Shown in pieces: positions 56,079 to 63,898 of a stretch of 64,000 nt of DNA. Both the position numbers and the translations under genes were made by a program. The stretch's first letter is position 1, and each line of letters opens with the position of its first letter. Origin of the DNA: an uncultured Clostridia bacterium (lineage in GTDB: Bacteria; Bacillota; Clostridia; Christensenellales; Borkfalkiaceae); NCBI GenBank assembly GCA_947626105.1, contig CANQQY010000006.1, positions 43,300-107,299 of the forward strand, given 5' to 3'. The notes under the pieces are model-generated. The model worked only from the letters and a program-made list of their open reading frames with translations. It had not been told where the DNA came from and did not search any database.

Positions 56079-56573
56079 TCAATACGCTTTCGCACGATGA
56101 TTTCTGTAAGTGCAGTAGCGGGTGAGGTAGCCGTTGTCCTCCACCGCACTGCTCTCAAAGACGCATTCGAAGTCCGCGTCAAGGTCAAGGTCGGGAACGA
56201 ACACCTCCGCACCGCCGTCCGCATCCACTTTTGTCACCAAAATTTCCGTGCAATACGGGATCAACGTCCGGTAAACGCTCGCCCCGCCGATGACGAAAAC
56301 GTCGTCCGCGGGATATTTTCTGACTTCCGCAAACAGTTCGTCAAGGTTATGGACGGTTATGACTCCCTCGATATCATCGGGCGAAAGGACAATGTTGACG
56401 CGGTTTTTGAGAGGTTTTCCGTTCGGAAAAGAAAGAAGCGTGTTCCGCCCCATGACGACGACCTTTCCCGATGTCGTCTCGCGGAAAAACTTCATATCCT
56501 TGGGGAGAGAAAACATCAGATCGTTCTGTTTCCCGATCCCCCATTTCTTATCCGCATGAAAAATTGCCTTCAT
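56079..56573 (-). CDS. dfrA: Dihydrofolate reductase
   Basis: The 164-residue enzyme regenerates tetrahydrofolate after thymidylate synthesis. It has MKAIFHADKKWGIGKQNDLMFSLPKDMKFFRETT (Met20-loop equivalent and active-site acid), VVVMGRNTLLSFP and VFVIGGASVYRTLIPYC. AAGGAG lies 11 nt before the ATG. It follows thyA, the expected partner, with element copy 6 between them. Confidence 0.95.
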   Translation of the reverse strand: MKAIFHADKKWGIGKQNDLMFSLPKDMKFFRETTSGKVVVMGRNTLLSFPNGKPLKNRVNIVLSPDDIEGVITVHNLDELFAEVRKYPADDVFVIGGASVYRTLIPYCTEILVTKVDADGGAEVFVPDLDLDADFECVFESSAVEDNGYLTRYCTYRNHRAKAY

Positions 56574-56592
56574 TTCAGGCTTTTCTCCTTAA

Positions 56593-56614
56593 TTATGTCT
56601 AACATAGTACTATG
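56593..56614 (+). repeat. Dispersed palindromic element, copy 6
   Basis: TTATGTC, T, AACATA, GTACTATG, followed by TAAAATTGC. It lies between thyA and dfrA, 20 bp before the dfrA ATG and 82 bp after the thyA stop. Confidence 0.8.
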
Positions 56615-56646
56615 TAAAATTGCTTAAAATAAAAAACACCTCTTCC

Positions 56647-56683
56647 GTCCCCGATGGGGACACCCACCCTTCCAAGGGGTGGG
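56647..56683 (-). terminator. Paired hairpins after thyA
   Basis: GTCCCC/GGGGAC (56647-56661) and CCCACCC/GGGTGGG (56663-56683). On the minus strand a T-run follows about 9 nt later, so termination between thyA and dfrA may be partial. The stems resemble the short palindromes of the 4.2-kb island. Confidence 0.5.
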
Positions 56684-56695
56684 CGAGAAAATTTG

Positions 56696-57526
56696 TCAAA
56701 TTGCAACAGGAATTTTTCGATCCAGCGGGTGATATTCGTAGTTTTCAAGCCTGAAAGAATCCACACTGAAATCATAAAAATTTTTCACGTCGGGATCGAC
56801 TGTGAGCTTGGGCGCGGGGAGCGGCTCCCGCCCGATGATCTCTTTTACAATATCGACATGTCTGTCGTAAATGTGCGCGTCGGCAATGACGTGGACGAGC
56901 TCCCCCGCTTTAAGCCCGCTCACCTGCGCAAACATGATGAGAAGGATTGCATACTGCACGACGTTCCAATTATTTGCCGTGAGGACGTCGTTTGAGCGTT
57001 GGTTCAGGATCCCGTTGAGCGTCCCGCCCGAGACGTTGAACGTCATGGAATAGGCGCACGGATAGAGGTTCATTTCGTGCAGATCCTTAAAATTATAGAG
57101 ATTCGTCATGATCCTGCGCGACGCGGGATTGTTCTTCAAATCGTAAAGCACGCGGTCTACCTGGTCGAACTCCCCTTCCTTGTAGATGGATCTCTGTGCG
57201 AGCTGGTATCCGTACGCCTTGCCAATGCTCCCCGTTTCATCCGCCCAACTGTCCCAGATGTGCGAATGAAGATCGTGGATATTGTTGCTCTTTTTCTGCC
57301 AGATCCATAAAATTTCGTCGATACAGCTCTTAAAAGCGGTACGGCGGATCGTTAGGATTGGAAATTCTTCCTGCAAATTATAGCGGTTGACGATCCCGAA
57401 CTTCTTGACGGTGTGGGCGGGCGTTCCGTCGTCCCAATGCGGGCGAACTTGCATTTCGGTGTCCCAAACGCCGTGATTCAAAATATCTTTGCAATTTTCT
57501 ATGAAAATCAAATCGGCTCTGCTCAT
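56696..57526 (-). CDS. thyA: Thymidylate synthase
   Basis: The 276-residue enzyme makes dTMP from dUMP with methylene-THF. It has the catalytic cysteine in LYPCAYSMTFNVSG (Ala replaces the usual His after Cys), the dUMP site NQRSNDVLTANNWNVVQYAILLIMFAQVSG (an Asn-Asn-Trp variant seen in several Firmicutes), and HVIADAHIYDRHV. The start MSRADLIF at 57526 has AAGGA 7 nt upstream. Downstream of gltX by 28 nt, upstream of dfrA. Confidence 0.94.
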   Translation of the reverse strand: MSRADLIFIENCKDILNHGVWDTEMQVRPHWDDGTPAHTVKKFGIVNRYNLQEEFPILTIRRTAFKSCIDEILWIWQKKSNNIHDLHSHIWDSWADETGSIGKAYGYQLAQRSIYKEGEFDQVDRVLYDLKNNPASRRIMTNLYNFKDLHEMNLYPCAYSMTFNVSGGTLNGILNQRSNDVLTANNWNVVQYAILLIMFAQVSGLKAGELVHVIADAHIYDRHVDIVKEIIGREPLPAPKLTVDPDVKNFYDFSVDSFRLENYEYHPLDRKIPVAI

Positions 57527-57554
57527 CTTTTGTTCCTTCCTGCATTGAAAGCGG

Positions 57555-59186
57555 TCAGAGCTGTGCTCCGATCCTTGCCCTCGTCTCGTCCTCGCCCAAG
57601 ATCTGTTGGATCGAATAAAGGTCGGGCGTATTTGCCTTGCCTGTCGTTGCGATCCGCAAAACTTCCGCGACGTCCGCAACGCTGCCCTTATAGGCCTCGG
57701 GGGCTGCTTTATACTCCTTCATCTCCGCCGCGAAGCCGTTTTCCGCGGCGATCTCCTTGATCTTTGCAAACCAAACCTGCGAATCGTCCGCAGGATCGTA
57801 TTTTGCAAGAAATCCTTCCAAAATCGCCTTTTTCGTTGCCGCGTCCACGCGGTATTCTTCGTACGATGCGGGACGTTCGAAGAAATATCTGATAAATTCC
57901 ATTGCCTGTGAGGCGGTCGTGAAGTCCTTTCTGCGTTTTTTCCCGCCGATCCCCATGCACAGCGTGAGAACTTTGAGCATCTTTTCTCTGTCGTCAAAGG
58001 AATGCCTTTGGGATTCGCTCCCGAACTCATCCGCCCAATCCTTCAAAAAGTCGTACATTTCCTCTGCGGAAAGTTTGGAGAGCTCGTTTTTCGAAATATC
58101 GTTGAGCTTGTCGATATCGAACAGCGTTCCGCTTTTCGACATTTTCTCTGCGGTAAATTTGAACTCGTCGAGCGGCTTTTCGGGATTTTTCAGGTACCAC
58201 TCCTCAAAATTGGAGTTGAGAAGCGTGAGCATATAGACCTTGACCGCCCGCGCATAGTACCCTTCTTTGCGGTAAAATTCGAGGGAAAGTTCGGGATCCT
58301 TGCGCTTGGAGAGCTTCCGCCGCGTCTCGCCGTCTTGCTTCATGAGCGAGCAGTTGTGCCCGTAGCGCGGACGTTCGAACCCCAGAACGTCAAACAGCTC
58401 GATATGAATGGGAAGAGAGGCAAGCCACTCTTCGCCGCGGATGACGAGCGTCGTGCGCATGAAATGGTCGTCGATGGCATGGGCAAAATGATAGGTCGGG
58501 ATCCCGTCCGATTTTAAGATCACGACGTCCTGATCGTTTTCCGTGACCGTAATTTCACCTTTGATGGCGTCGCGGAACTTGATCTTGTTCTCGGGGTTGC
58601 CCATTGACTTTAAGCGGATGACGAAAGGCTTGCCCGCGTCGAGATTTTGATAAATTTCCTCTTCGGAAAGGTTGCGGCAGCGGGCGTATTTGCCATAATA
58701 GCCCGTGATCTCCTTCTTGGCAGTCTGCTCCTCTCTGAGGGCGGTAAGCTCCTCCTCGGTGCAAAAACAGGGATATGCCCGCCCCTCTTCGATGAGGCGC
58801 TTGACAAAGGCGCGGTAGATCTCCGCACGTTGGCGCTGGTACCACGGCGCATAGGTATTGTCGCCGTCGATCTCCGCCCCTTCGTCGAATTTGATATCGA
58901 AATAGCGCAGCGCGCTCTTCACCGCCTCCACCGCACCGTCGACTTTCCGCTTTAAGTCGGTATCCTCGATCCGAAGATACAGGATCCCGCCGCTCTGGTG
59001 GGCGATCCGTTCGTTTGCGATCGCCGCGAAAAGGTTCCCGAGATGGATGAAACCGGTCGGCGAAGGCGCAAGACGGGTGACCTGCGCCCCTTTCGGGAGA
59101 TCCCGCGGGGGGTATTTTACTTCATATGATTCGAGAGCGGGGTATTCCCCGGGGAGCAGCCGCTCCGCAAGAGCTTTATAGTCCAT
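57555..59186 (-). CDS. gltX: Glutamyl-tRNA synthetase
   Basis: The 543-residue class I synthetase has RLAPSPTGFIHLGNLFAAIANE (HIGH motif HLGN, near residue 45), LRIEDTDLKRKVDGAVEAV, AYPCFCTEEEL, TYHFAHAIDDH and KLSKRKDPELSL (KMSKS-type). A second EKMSKSGTLFD later in the protein is outside the active site. The presence of both could hint at a discriminating or non-discriminating variant; gatCAB is not in the window. AAGGAAGG precedes the ATG. In the aroK-panE-gltX-thyA-dfrA string. Confidence 0.93.
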   Translation of the reverse strand: MDYKALAERLLPGEYPALESYEVKYPPRDLPKGAQVTRLAPSPTGFIHLGNLFAAIANERIAHQSGGILYLRIEDTDLKRKVDGAVEAVKSALRYFDIKFDEGAEIDGDNTYAPWYQRQRAEIYRAFVKRLIEEGRAYPCFCTEEELTALREEQTAKKEITGYYGKYARCRNLSEEEIYQNLDAGKPFVIRLKSMGNPENKIKFRDAIKGEITVTENDQDVVILKSDGIPTYHFAHAIDDHFMRTTLVIRGEEWLASLPIHIELFDVLGFERPRYGHNCSLMKQDGETRRKLSKRKDPELSLEFYRKEGYYARAVKVYMLTLLNSNFEEWYLKNPEKPLDEFKFTAEKMSKSGTLFDIDKLNDISKNELSKLSAEEMYDFLKDWADEFGSESQRHSFDDREKMLKVLTLCMGIGGKKRRKDFTTASQAMEFIRYFFERPASYEEYRVDAATKKAILEGFLAKYDPADDSQVWFAKIKEIAAENGFAAEMKEYKAAPEAYKGSVADVAEVLRIATTGKANTPDLYSIQQILGEDETRARIGAQL

Positions 59187-59240
59187 TGTATCCTTCCTTC
59201 TATGTAATGAGATCTTTTTATGTGACCGTCCCGCGGAAAT

Positions 59241-60212
59241 TCAGATCAACTTCAAACTTTCGGGAGAAAGCTCCGCAAGACCGTTTTCGATCGCATGCAC
59301 CAGCGCGACGGCGGCGCACAGTTTTGGGGTCGGGATCCCCCTCTTTTTTCCCGCACCCGCGACCGCGCCCGCGACGAAATCCACGTCGCACCGCCTGCCC
59401 GCCTCAAGATCTTTGAGCATACCGGAGCGGATCGCGCTGTGTTTTTTCATCGCAAACGGCAAAAGAATGCCCGCAAAGGGACTTTTGAAAAGTTTCCCGA
59501 TGTCATGCCCGTTCTGGACAAGGTTTTTGCAACCCTCCGCCTGCGCCACGGCGACCGTTTCGCGCATGAGCGAAAGGACGAGCTTTTTATGCTTTTTGGC
59601 GAGTTCGCCGAATGTGAGTCCCGAGATCGCGGAGAGCGTGGAAAACGCCGCATTGACGACGAGCTTGGAATATCGGATCTCCCTTAGATCCCCCGCCGTC
59701 ACAGAAAAGGCGGAGGAGAGCATCTTAGAAAGCTCCTCCGATCTATCCCCCGCTCCGTATGCGCCGAACGCGAGATGCGGCGTCTCTTCTTCGGAAGTCA
59801 GGCGGATCCGCCCCGCCCCGATCTGCTCGGCGCCCCAGCCGAGCGCACAGCCATACACCCGATATTCCCCGAAAACCTCGGCGAGTTCCTCTTCCGGCAA
59901 GCCGTTTTGCACGCAAACGAGCGCGCCGTCCTCTTTCAGATACGGAAGAAGAAAACGGGCGGTCGCTCCGTTCTCCCTTTGGCGCGTCGCAAGAAAGATG
60001 ACGTCATACTGCCCCGTCATCTCCTCCGGCAAACATGCGGACACGGGCACAACGCTCGTCCCCGCCGCGCAGCAAAGAACAGCGCCGCCGCTTTGAAGCG
60101 CCGCGACGTGCTCACGGTTGCGGGTGACGAGGTCGCAAGGATATCCGCCGCGCGTCAAAAAGGCGCCGAGGCTTGTCCCCATCGCGCCCGCGCCGTATAC
60201 GAGGATCCTCAC
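59241..60212 (-). CDS. panE: 2-dehydropantoate 2-reductase (ketopantoate reductase family)
   Basis: The 323-residue protein begins VRILVYGAGAMGTSLGAFL (Rossmann GxGxxG). It has VFLATRQREN, CVQNGLPEEELAEVFG, and the ApbA C-terminal domain (YSKLVVNAAFSTLSAISGLTFGEL with catalytic Lys). It supplies pantoate for CoA synthesis; coaE is elsewhere in the window. The start is GTG at 60212 within the GTGA overlap with aroK, so it is translationally coupled. The longer frame (to 60275) is internal to aroK and rejected. Confidence 0.85.
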   Translation of the reverse strand: MRILVYGAGAMGTSLGAFLTRGGYPCDLVTRNREHVAALQSGGAVLCCAAGTSVVPVSACLPEEMTGQYDVIFLATRQRENGATARFLLPYLKEDGALVCVQNGLPEEELAEVFGEYRVYGCALGWGAEQIGAGRIRLTSEEETPHLAFGAYGAGDRSEELSKMLSSAFSVTAGDLREIRYSKLVVNAAFSTLSAISGLTFGELAKKHKKLVLSLMRETVAVAQAEGCKNLVQNGHDIGKLFKSPFAGILLPFAMKKHSAIRSGMLKDLEAGRRCDVDFVAGAVAGAGKKRGIPTPKLCAAVALVHAIENGLAELSPESLKLI

Positions 60213-60715
60213 AGATGAAATCCCGCGGCTGCGGCAAGCGTCTCGACCGTCTCGTCGATACTGAGCCCGCTGCAATCGACGACGATGTCCGCATATTTTT
60301 CATAGAGCGGAACGCGCTCTTTGTGGAGCTCTTTGAGATTCGTGATCCCCTTGCGCATCACGACGCCGCGGCGTAAAAAGCTCGAAATGCGCTTTTCCGT
60401 TTCGTTTGCGCTGATCTCGAGATAGATGACTTTGCCGAGAGATTTGAGGTGCTCCATCGCCTGTTCGCAATAGCAGACGCTGCCGCCCGTCGCGACGACG
60501 CAGCGGGAGACAAAGAGTCCCGAACAGACGCGGTTTTCGATGGCGAGGAAGCCCTCCGCCCCCTTTTCCTCGATAAGGGTCGGAAGGAGTTCCTGCTCCT
60601 CGCCCTGAATGATGAGATCGGTATCGACGAAGCCGTACCCGATCTTTTTCGCAAGCAACACCCCTGCGGTACTCTTGCCCGCGGACGGCATGCCGATCAA
60701 AATAAGATTATCCAT
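60209..60715 (-). CDS. aroK: Shikimate kinase
   Basis: The 168-residue kinase phosphorylates shikimate at O3, the step before aroA. It has MDNLILIGMPSAGKSTAGVLLAKKIG (P-loop GMPSAGKS), FVDTDLIIQ (shikimate-binding Asp), CVVATGGSVCYC (GG-loop) and FLRRGVVMRKG. The ATG at 60715 sits exactly at the predicted transcription start of a perfect promoter, with no ribosome site, so a leaderless mRNA is predicted. First gene of a probable five-gene operon down to dfrA. Confidence 0.92.
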   Translation of the reverse strand: MDNLILIGMPSAGKSTAGVLLAKKIGYGFVDTDLIIQGEEQELLPTLIEEKGAEGFLAIENRVCSGLFVSRCVVATGGSVCYCEQAMEHLKSLGKVIYLEISANETEKRISSFLRRGVVMRKGITNLKELHKERVPLYEKYADIVVDCSGLSIDETVETLAAAAGFHL

Positions 60716-60721
60716 ATGAAA

Positions 60722-60750
60722 ATTATAATATAGGAAAATGAATTTGTCAA
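60722..60750 (-). promoter_or_regulatory. Perfect promoter giving a leaderless aroK mRNA
   Basis: On the minus strand TTGACA (60750-60745), 17-bp spacer, TATAAT (60727-60722), 6 nt, ATG at 60715. The clearest example of the pattern. Confidence 0.88.
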
Positions 60751-60768
60751 TTCCCCGTCGGGACATTC

Positions 60769-60802
60769 CCGAATTTCTTTTTTTGCACAGCCCGAAATTC
60801 GG
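60769..60802. other. 9-bp inverted repeat between aroK and secG promoters
   Basis: CCGAATTTC (60769-60777) and GAAATTCGG (60794-60802) are perfect complements. Possible operator or insulating hairpin; the remaining spacer to 60873 is plain AT-rich DNA. Confidence 0.4.
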
Positions 60803-60873
60803 AAGCGAACCGTTATAAAAGTGAAAAAAATCAAAGCAAACAAAAAAATTTGCAAATCATGGCGTAAAAAAAG

Positions 60874-60902
60874 TTGTGTTTTATCGGAGGTTATGGTATA
60901 CT
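60874..60902 (+). promoter_or_regulatory. Promoter of secG-rnr
   Basis: TTGTGT (60874-60879), 17-bp spacer, extended TGG plus TATACT (60897-60902), giving a ~35-nt leader. Confidence 0.7.
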
Positions 60903-60942
60903 TTTAGCTGTATCTTGTAAAAAACATAAAGGACAAACGAAT

Positions 60943-61266
60943 ATGGATGTTGTTTCTTTGATTTCAAGTCTGCTCGCCCCCGCAAGTTCTTTCGCGGCGT
61001 ACGACACATACCGCATCGTCAGTTTTGTGTTCATCGCTTTGATGTTTGTCGCCGCGCTCGCCGCCATCATCCTCGTCATGCTCCAACCCGGCAATTCCAA
61101 CGGGATTGATGCGCTCGGCGGTTCCAGCGAAACTTTCTACGGCAAGAATAAGGGCAAATCGACGGAAGCCAAGCTCAAAATGTGGACGTATATCTGTCTC
61201 GGCGTGCTTGCGGTTCTCGCGATCGTGTTCTTCATTCTTCAAATCACAAGCATTTGGACTGCGTAA
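60943..61266 (+). CDS. secG: Preprotein translocase subunit SecG
   Basis: The 107-residue protein has two membrane helices (IVSFVFIALMFVAALAAIILVMLQ and MWTYICLGVLAVLAIVFFILQI) joined by the SecG loop LQPGNSNGIDALGGSSETFYGKNKGKSTEAKL. It assists SecYE in protein export. The N-terminus before the first helix is longer than usual. AAAGGA precedes the ATG at 60943. First in secG-rnr-smpB, a conserved Firmicutes order. Confidence 0.94.
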   Translation: MDVVSLISSLLAPASSFAAYDTYRIVSFVFIALMFVAALAAIILVMLQPGNSNGIDALGGSSETFYGKNKGKSTEAKLKMWTYICLGVLAVLAIVFFILQITSIWTA

Positions 61267-61279
61267 AAAAGAGAGTTTC

Positions 61280-61306
61280 AGGGCGGCTTTGCCGCCCTAT
61301 TTCTTT
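61280..61306 (+). terminator. Hairpin between secG and rnr
   Basis: AGGGCGGC/GCCGCCCT with a TTT loop and a T-rich tail. It may terminate part of secG transcription before rnr. Confidence 0.75.
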
Positions 61307-61323
61307 GTCAAAAAGGAGATCGT

Positions 61324-63399
61324 TTGAACGTTAAAAAACTTTTGCTCGAAAAAATCAAGGACGGATCCTTCGCCCTTCTCAATGCCGAGCAGATCGCACA
61401 AAAATTAAAACTCGGAAGGCGCGAAACGTTTGCGATCCGCGAAATGCTCTTTTCCCTCGTGCGGGAAGGAGAACTTCTCGCGGACGGGAGAGACCGCTTC
61501 GGGACTGCGGAACAATTCGGCGCAAAGCGCGGAAAGATCGCCGGGAACGAACGCGGCTTCGGATTTTTTATCCCCGACGACGGCTCGGGAGACCTTTTCC
61601 TTCCCCGCCGCGCCATGAAAAATGCCCTTCACGGGGACGACGTTCTTTGCCGCAAGACGGGCAACGGCGACGAGGGCGAAGTGCTCGCCGTCCTCGCGCG
61701 GGGATACAATGAGATCGTCGGAGAATTTACCCGCGGACGGAGAGGCGGTTTTGTCCGTCCCGACGAAAGACGGCTCGGCGAGGACGTCTTTATCCCCCAA
61801 AATAAAATCAACAGCGCGTCAAACGGTGCGAAGGTCGTTGCAAGGATCACTGCCTATGACGGACGTATGCCGGTCGGCGAAATCGTTGAGATCATCGGCA
61901 AAAGCGGCGACTTTCTCACGGAAGAGCTAGCCCTGATCCGCGCACACGATCTGAAAGAGAATTTCCCGGAAGAAGTCCTTGCCGAAGGCGAAAAACAGCG
62001 CATGCGGGATCCCCTCGGCGGTATCGGCGGGCGGCTCGACCTTAGAGGAAAGCTCATCATCACGGTGGACGGCGAGGACACGCGGGACATCGACGACGCG
62101 ATCTCCGTCGAAAAACGGGGCGAGAACTTCGAACTCGGCGTTCATATTGCCGACGTCTCCCATTATGTACAGCAAGGAAGCGCGCTCGACCGTGAGGCGT
62201 TCGCGCGCGGTACGAGCGTATATTTTCCCGACCGCGTCCTTCCGATGCTTCCCCCCTCCCTCTCCAATGATATCTGTTCTCTGAACGAGGGCGTGCCGAG
62301 GCTCACCCTCTCCTGTATCATGACTGTGGACCGCCGCGGCAAAGTCGTCGGGAAAAAGATCGTCCCGTCCGTTGTGTGCTCCCGCCACAGAATGACGTAT
62401 ACCGACGTCACGGCGATCGCAGAAGGAGACCCTGCGGCAAGAACGCGCTATCCCGATCTGGTTGAATTTGTCGAAAGGGCAACGGAGCTCACCCGCATTC
62501 TGATGGCGGCAAGAAAAAGGCGCGGCGGCGTCGATATGGACGTCAGCGAGGCAAAGATCCTCTATGAAAACGGGAAAATTTCCATTCCGGAGCATCAAAG
62601 GACGATCTCACACGATATAATCGAACAGTTTATGGTGCTTGCAAACGAGAGCGTCGCAAGTATCATGACCGAAAAAAAGATCCCGTTTGTGTACCGCGTG
62701 CACGAGAAACCTTCTGCGGAGAAGGCGTTCGCTTTCCGTGAATTTTTGAAGGAAGCCGGCGCGTCGCCGAAATTCGATCCGTCCGACGTCTCCCCGCGCG
62801 ACTATCAAAAGGTGCTCGGTGAGTTGGAAGATTCTCCGCTCTACTCCGTCGTCAACCGCGTCATGTTGCGCTCCATGATGAAAGCGGTCTATTCCCCGGA
62901 CAATATCGGACACTTCGGGCTCGCTTCCGAATGCTACTGCCATTTCACGTCCCCCATCCGCCGCTTTCCCGATCTGTGCATCCACCGCATCATCAAGGAT
63001 GCGCTCAAAGAGGAAACTTCTGCGCGGGAGAAGTATCAGAGGATCGTGGAAAGCGTCTCCGTCCGCTCTTCCGCATGCGAACGAAATGCCGCGGAAGCCG
63101 AACGGGACGTCGACGCGCTCTATATCACCGCCTATATGCAGGAAAGGATCGGCGAAGAATACGAGGCGACTGTCTCGGGCGTCACCTCGTTCGGGCTCTT
63201 TGCGGAGCTTTCAAACACGGTCGAAGGACTCATTCCCGTCGAAACGCTGCCCAACGACAGTTACGAATATATCGAAGAACGCTTTCTCCTCCGCGGAACG
63301 AAGCATTCCTTCCGCCTCGGACAGCGGTTGAAAGTCAAGGTCGTCGGCGTCGATTGGGGCGCGCGGCGGACGCAGTTTTCCCTCGAAAAAATTCTTTGA
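61324..63399 (+). CDS. rnr: Ribonuclease R
   Basis: The 691-residue 3'-5' exoribonuclease degrades structured RNA and serves trans-translation with SmpB. It has an N-terminal winged helix, cold-shock domains (GFGFFIPDDGSGDLFLP), the RNB core with DTRDIDDAIS near residue 252 (catalytic aspartates) and HIADVSHYVQQGSALD. A C-terminal S1 domain follows (EYEATVSGVTSFGLFAEL). The start is TTG at 61324 with AGGAG 7 nt upstream. smpB follows; the smpB promoter lies in the last codons. Confidence 0.96.
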   Translation: MNVKKLLLEKIKDGSFALLNAEQIAQKLKLGRRETFAIREMLFSLVREGELLADGRDRFGTAEQFGAKRGKIAGNERGFGFFIPDDGSGDLFLPRRAMKNALHGDDVLCRKTGNGDEGEVLAVLARGYNEIVGEFTRGRRGGFVRPDERRLGEDVFIPQNKINSASNGAKVVARITAYDGRMPVGEIVEIIGKSGDFLTEELALIRAHDLKENFPEEVLAEGEKQRMRDPLGGIGGRLDLRGKLIITVDGEDTRDIDDAISVEKRGENFELGVHIADVSHYVQQGSALDREAFARGTSVYFPDRVLPMLPPSLSNDICSLNEGVPRLTLSCIMTVDRRGKVVGKKIVPSVVCSRHRMTYTDVTAIAEGDPAARTRYPDLVEFVERATELTRILMAARKRRGGVDMDVSEAKILYENGKISIPEHQRTISHDIIEQFMVLANESVASIMTEKKIPFVYRVHEKPSAEKAFAFREFLKEAGASPKFDPSDVSPRDYQKVLGELEDSPLYSVVNRVMLRSMMKAVYSPDNIGHFGLASECYCHFTSPIRRFPDLCIHRIIKDALKEETSAREKYQRIVESVSVRSSACERNAAEAERDVDALYITAYMQERIGEEYEATVSGVTSFGLFAELSNTVEGLIPVETLPNDSYEYIEERFLLRGTKHSFRLGQRLKVKVVGVDWGARRTQFSLEKIL

Positions 63400-63424
63400 C
63401 AATCCTCTCCTTTCATGATAAAAT
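63396..63424 (+). promoter_or_regulatory. Promoter giving a leaderless smpB mRNA
   Basis: TTGACA (63396-63401), 17-bp spacer, TAAAAT (63419-63424), 6 nt, ATG at 63431. It begins within the rnr stop codon. Confidence 0.82.
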
Positions 63425-63430
63425 ATGGGT

Positions 63431-63874
63431 ATGAAGATCATTGCGGTAAATAAATCCGCTTCCTTTGAGTATTTCATCGGAGATAAATACGAGGCGGGGA
63501 TCGTCCTCGAGGGCGCGGAAGTAAAATCCCTCCGCGCAGGAAAGGCGTCCCTCGGAGAGAGCTTTTGCGAAGTCCGCGGCGGCGAGATCCTCCTCAAAAA
63601 TATGCATATCGCCCTCTATGATAAGAGCGGCGCCTTTTCTACGCGCGATTCGAGAAAGGACAGAAAGCTCCTTCTGCACCGCATGGAGATCGCCAAAATC
63701 GCAGGAAAGGTAAACGAAAAAGGATTTACCCTCGTTCCGCTTAAAATTTATTTCAGGGACGCGCTCGTCAAAGTGGAGATCGCTCTCTGCAAGGGAAAAC
63801 ATACCTATGATAAAAAGCAGGCGCTCAAAGAACGCGATTTGAAACGCGCCATGGACCGCGAAGCAAAAGGATAA
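63431..63874 (+). CDS. smpB: SsrA-binding protein SmpB
   Basis: The 147-residue protein binds tmRNA and rescues stalled ribosomes. It has MKIIAVNKSASFEYFIGDKYEAGIVLEGAEVKSLRAGKASL, NMHIALYDKSGAFSTRDSRKDRKLLLHR and GKHTYDKKQALKERD, all standard. I choose the ATG at 63431 over 63425: it matches SmpB starts and falls exactly 6 nt after the -10 box, while no Shine-Dalgarno exists. The tmRNA gene often lies next downstream; here an IS3 end begins 25 bp after the stop. Confidence 0.95.
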   Translation: MKIIAVNKSASFEYFIGDKYEAGIVLEGAEVKSLRAGKASLGESFCEVRGGEILLKNMHIALYDKSGAFSTRDSRKDRKLLLHRMEIAKIAGKVNEKGFTLVPLKIYFRDALVKVEIALCKGKHTYDKKQALKERDLKRAMDREAKG

Positions 63875-63898
63875 AATCTCCCCGCCGAAAAAGTGAAG

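Noticed and set aside
58090..58140. Second KMSKS-like motif in gltX as evidence of a fusion
   Set aside because: EKMSKSGTLFD lies well after the catalytic KLSKRKD motif, and the rest of the protein is a normal single GluRS.
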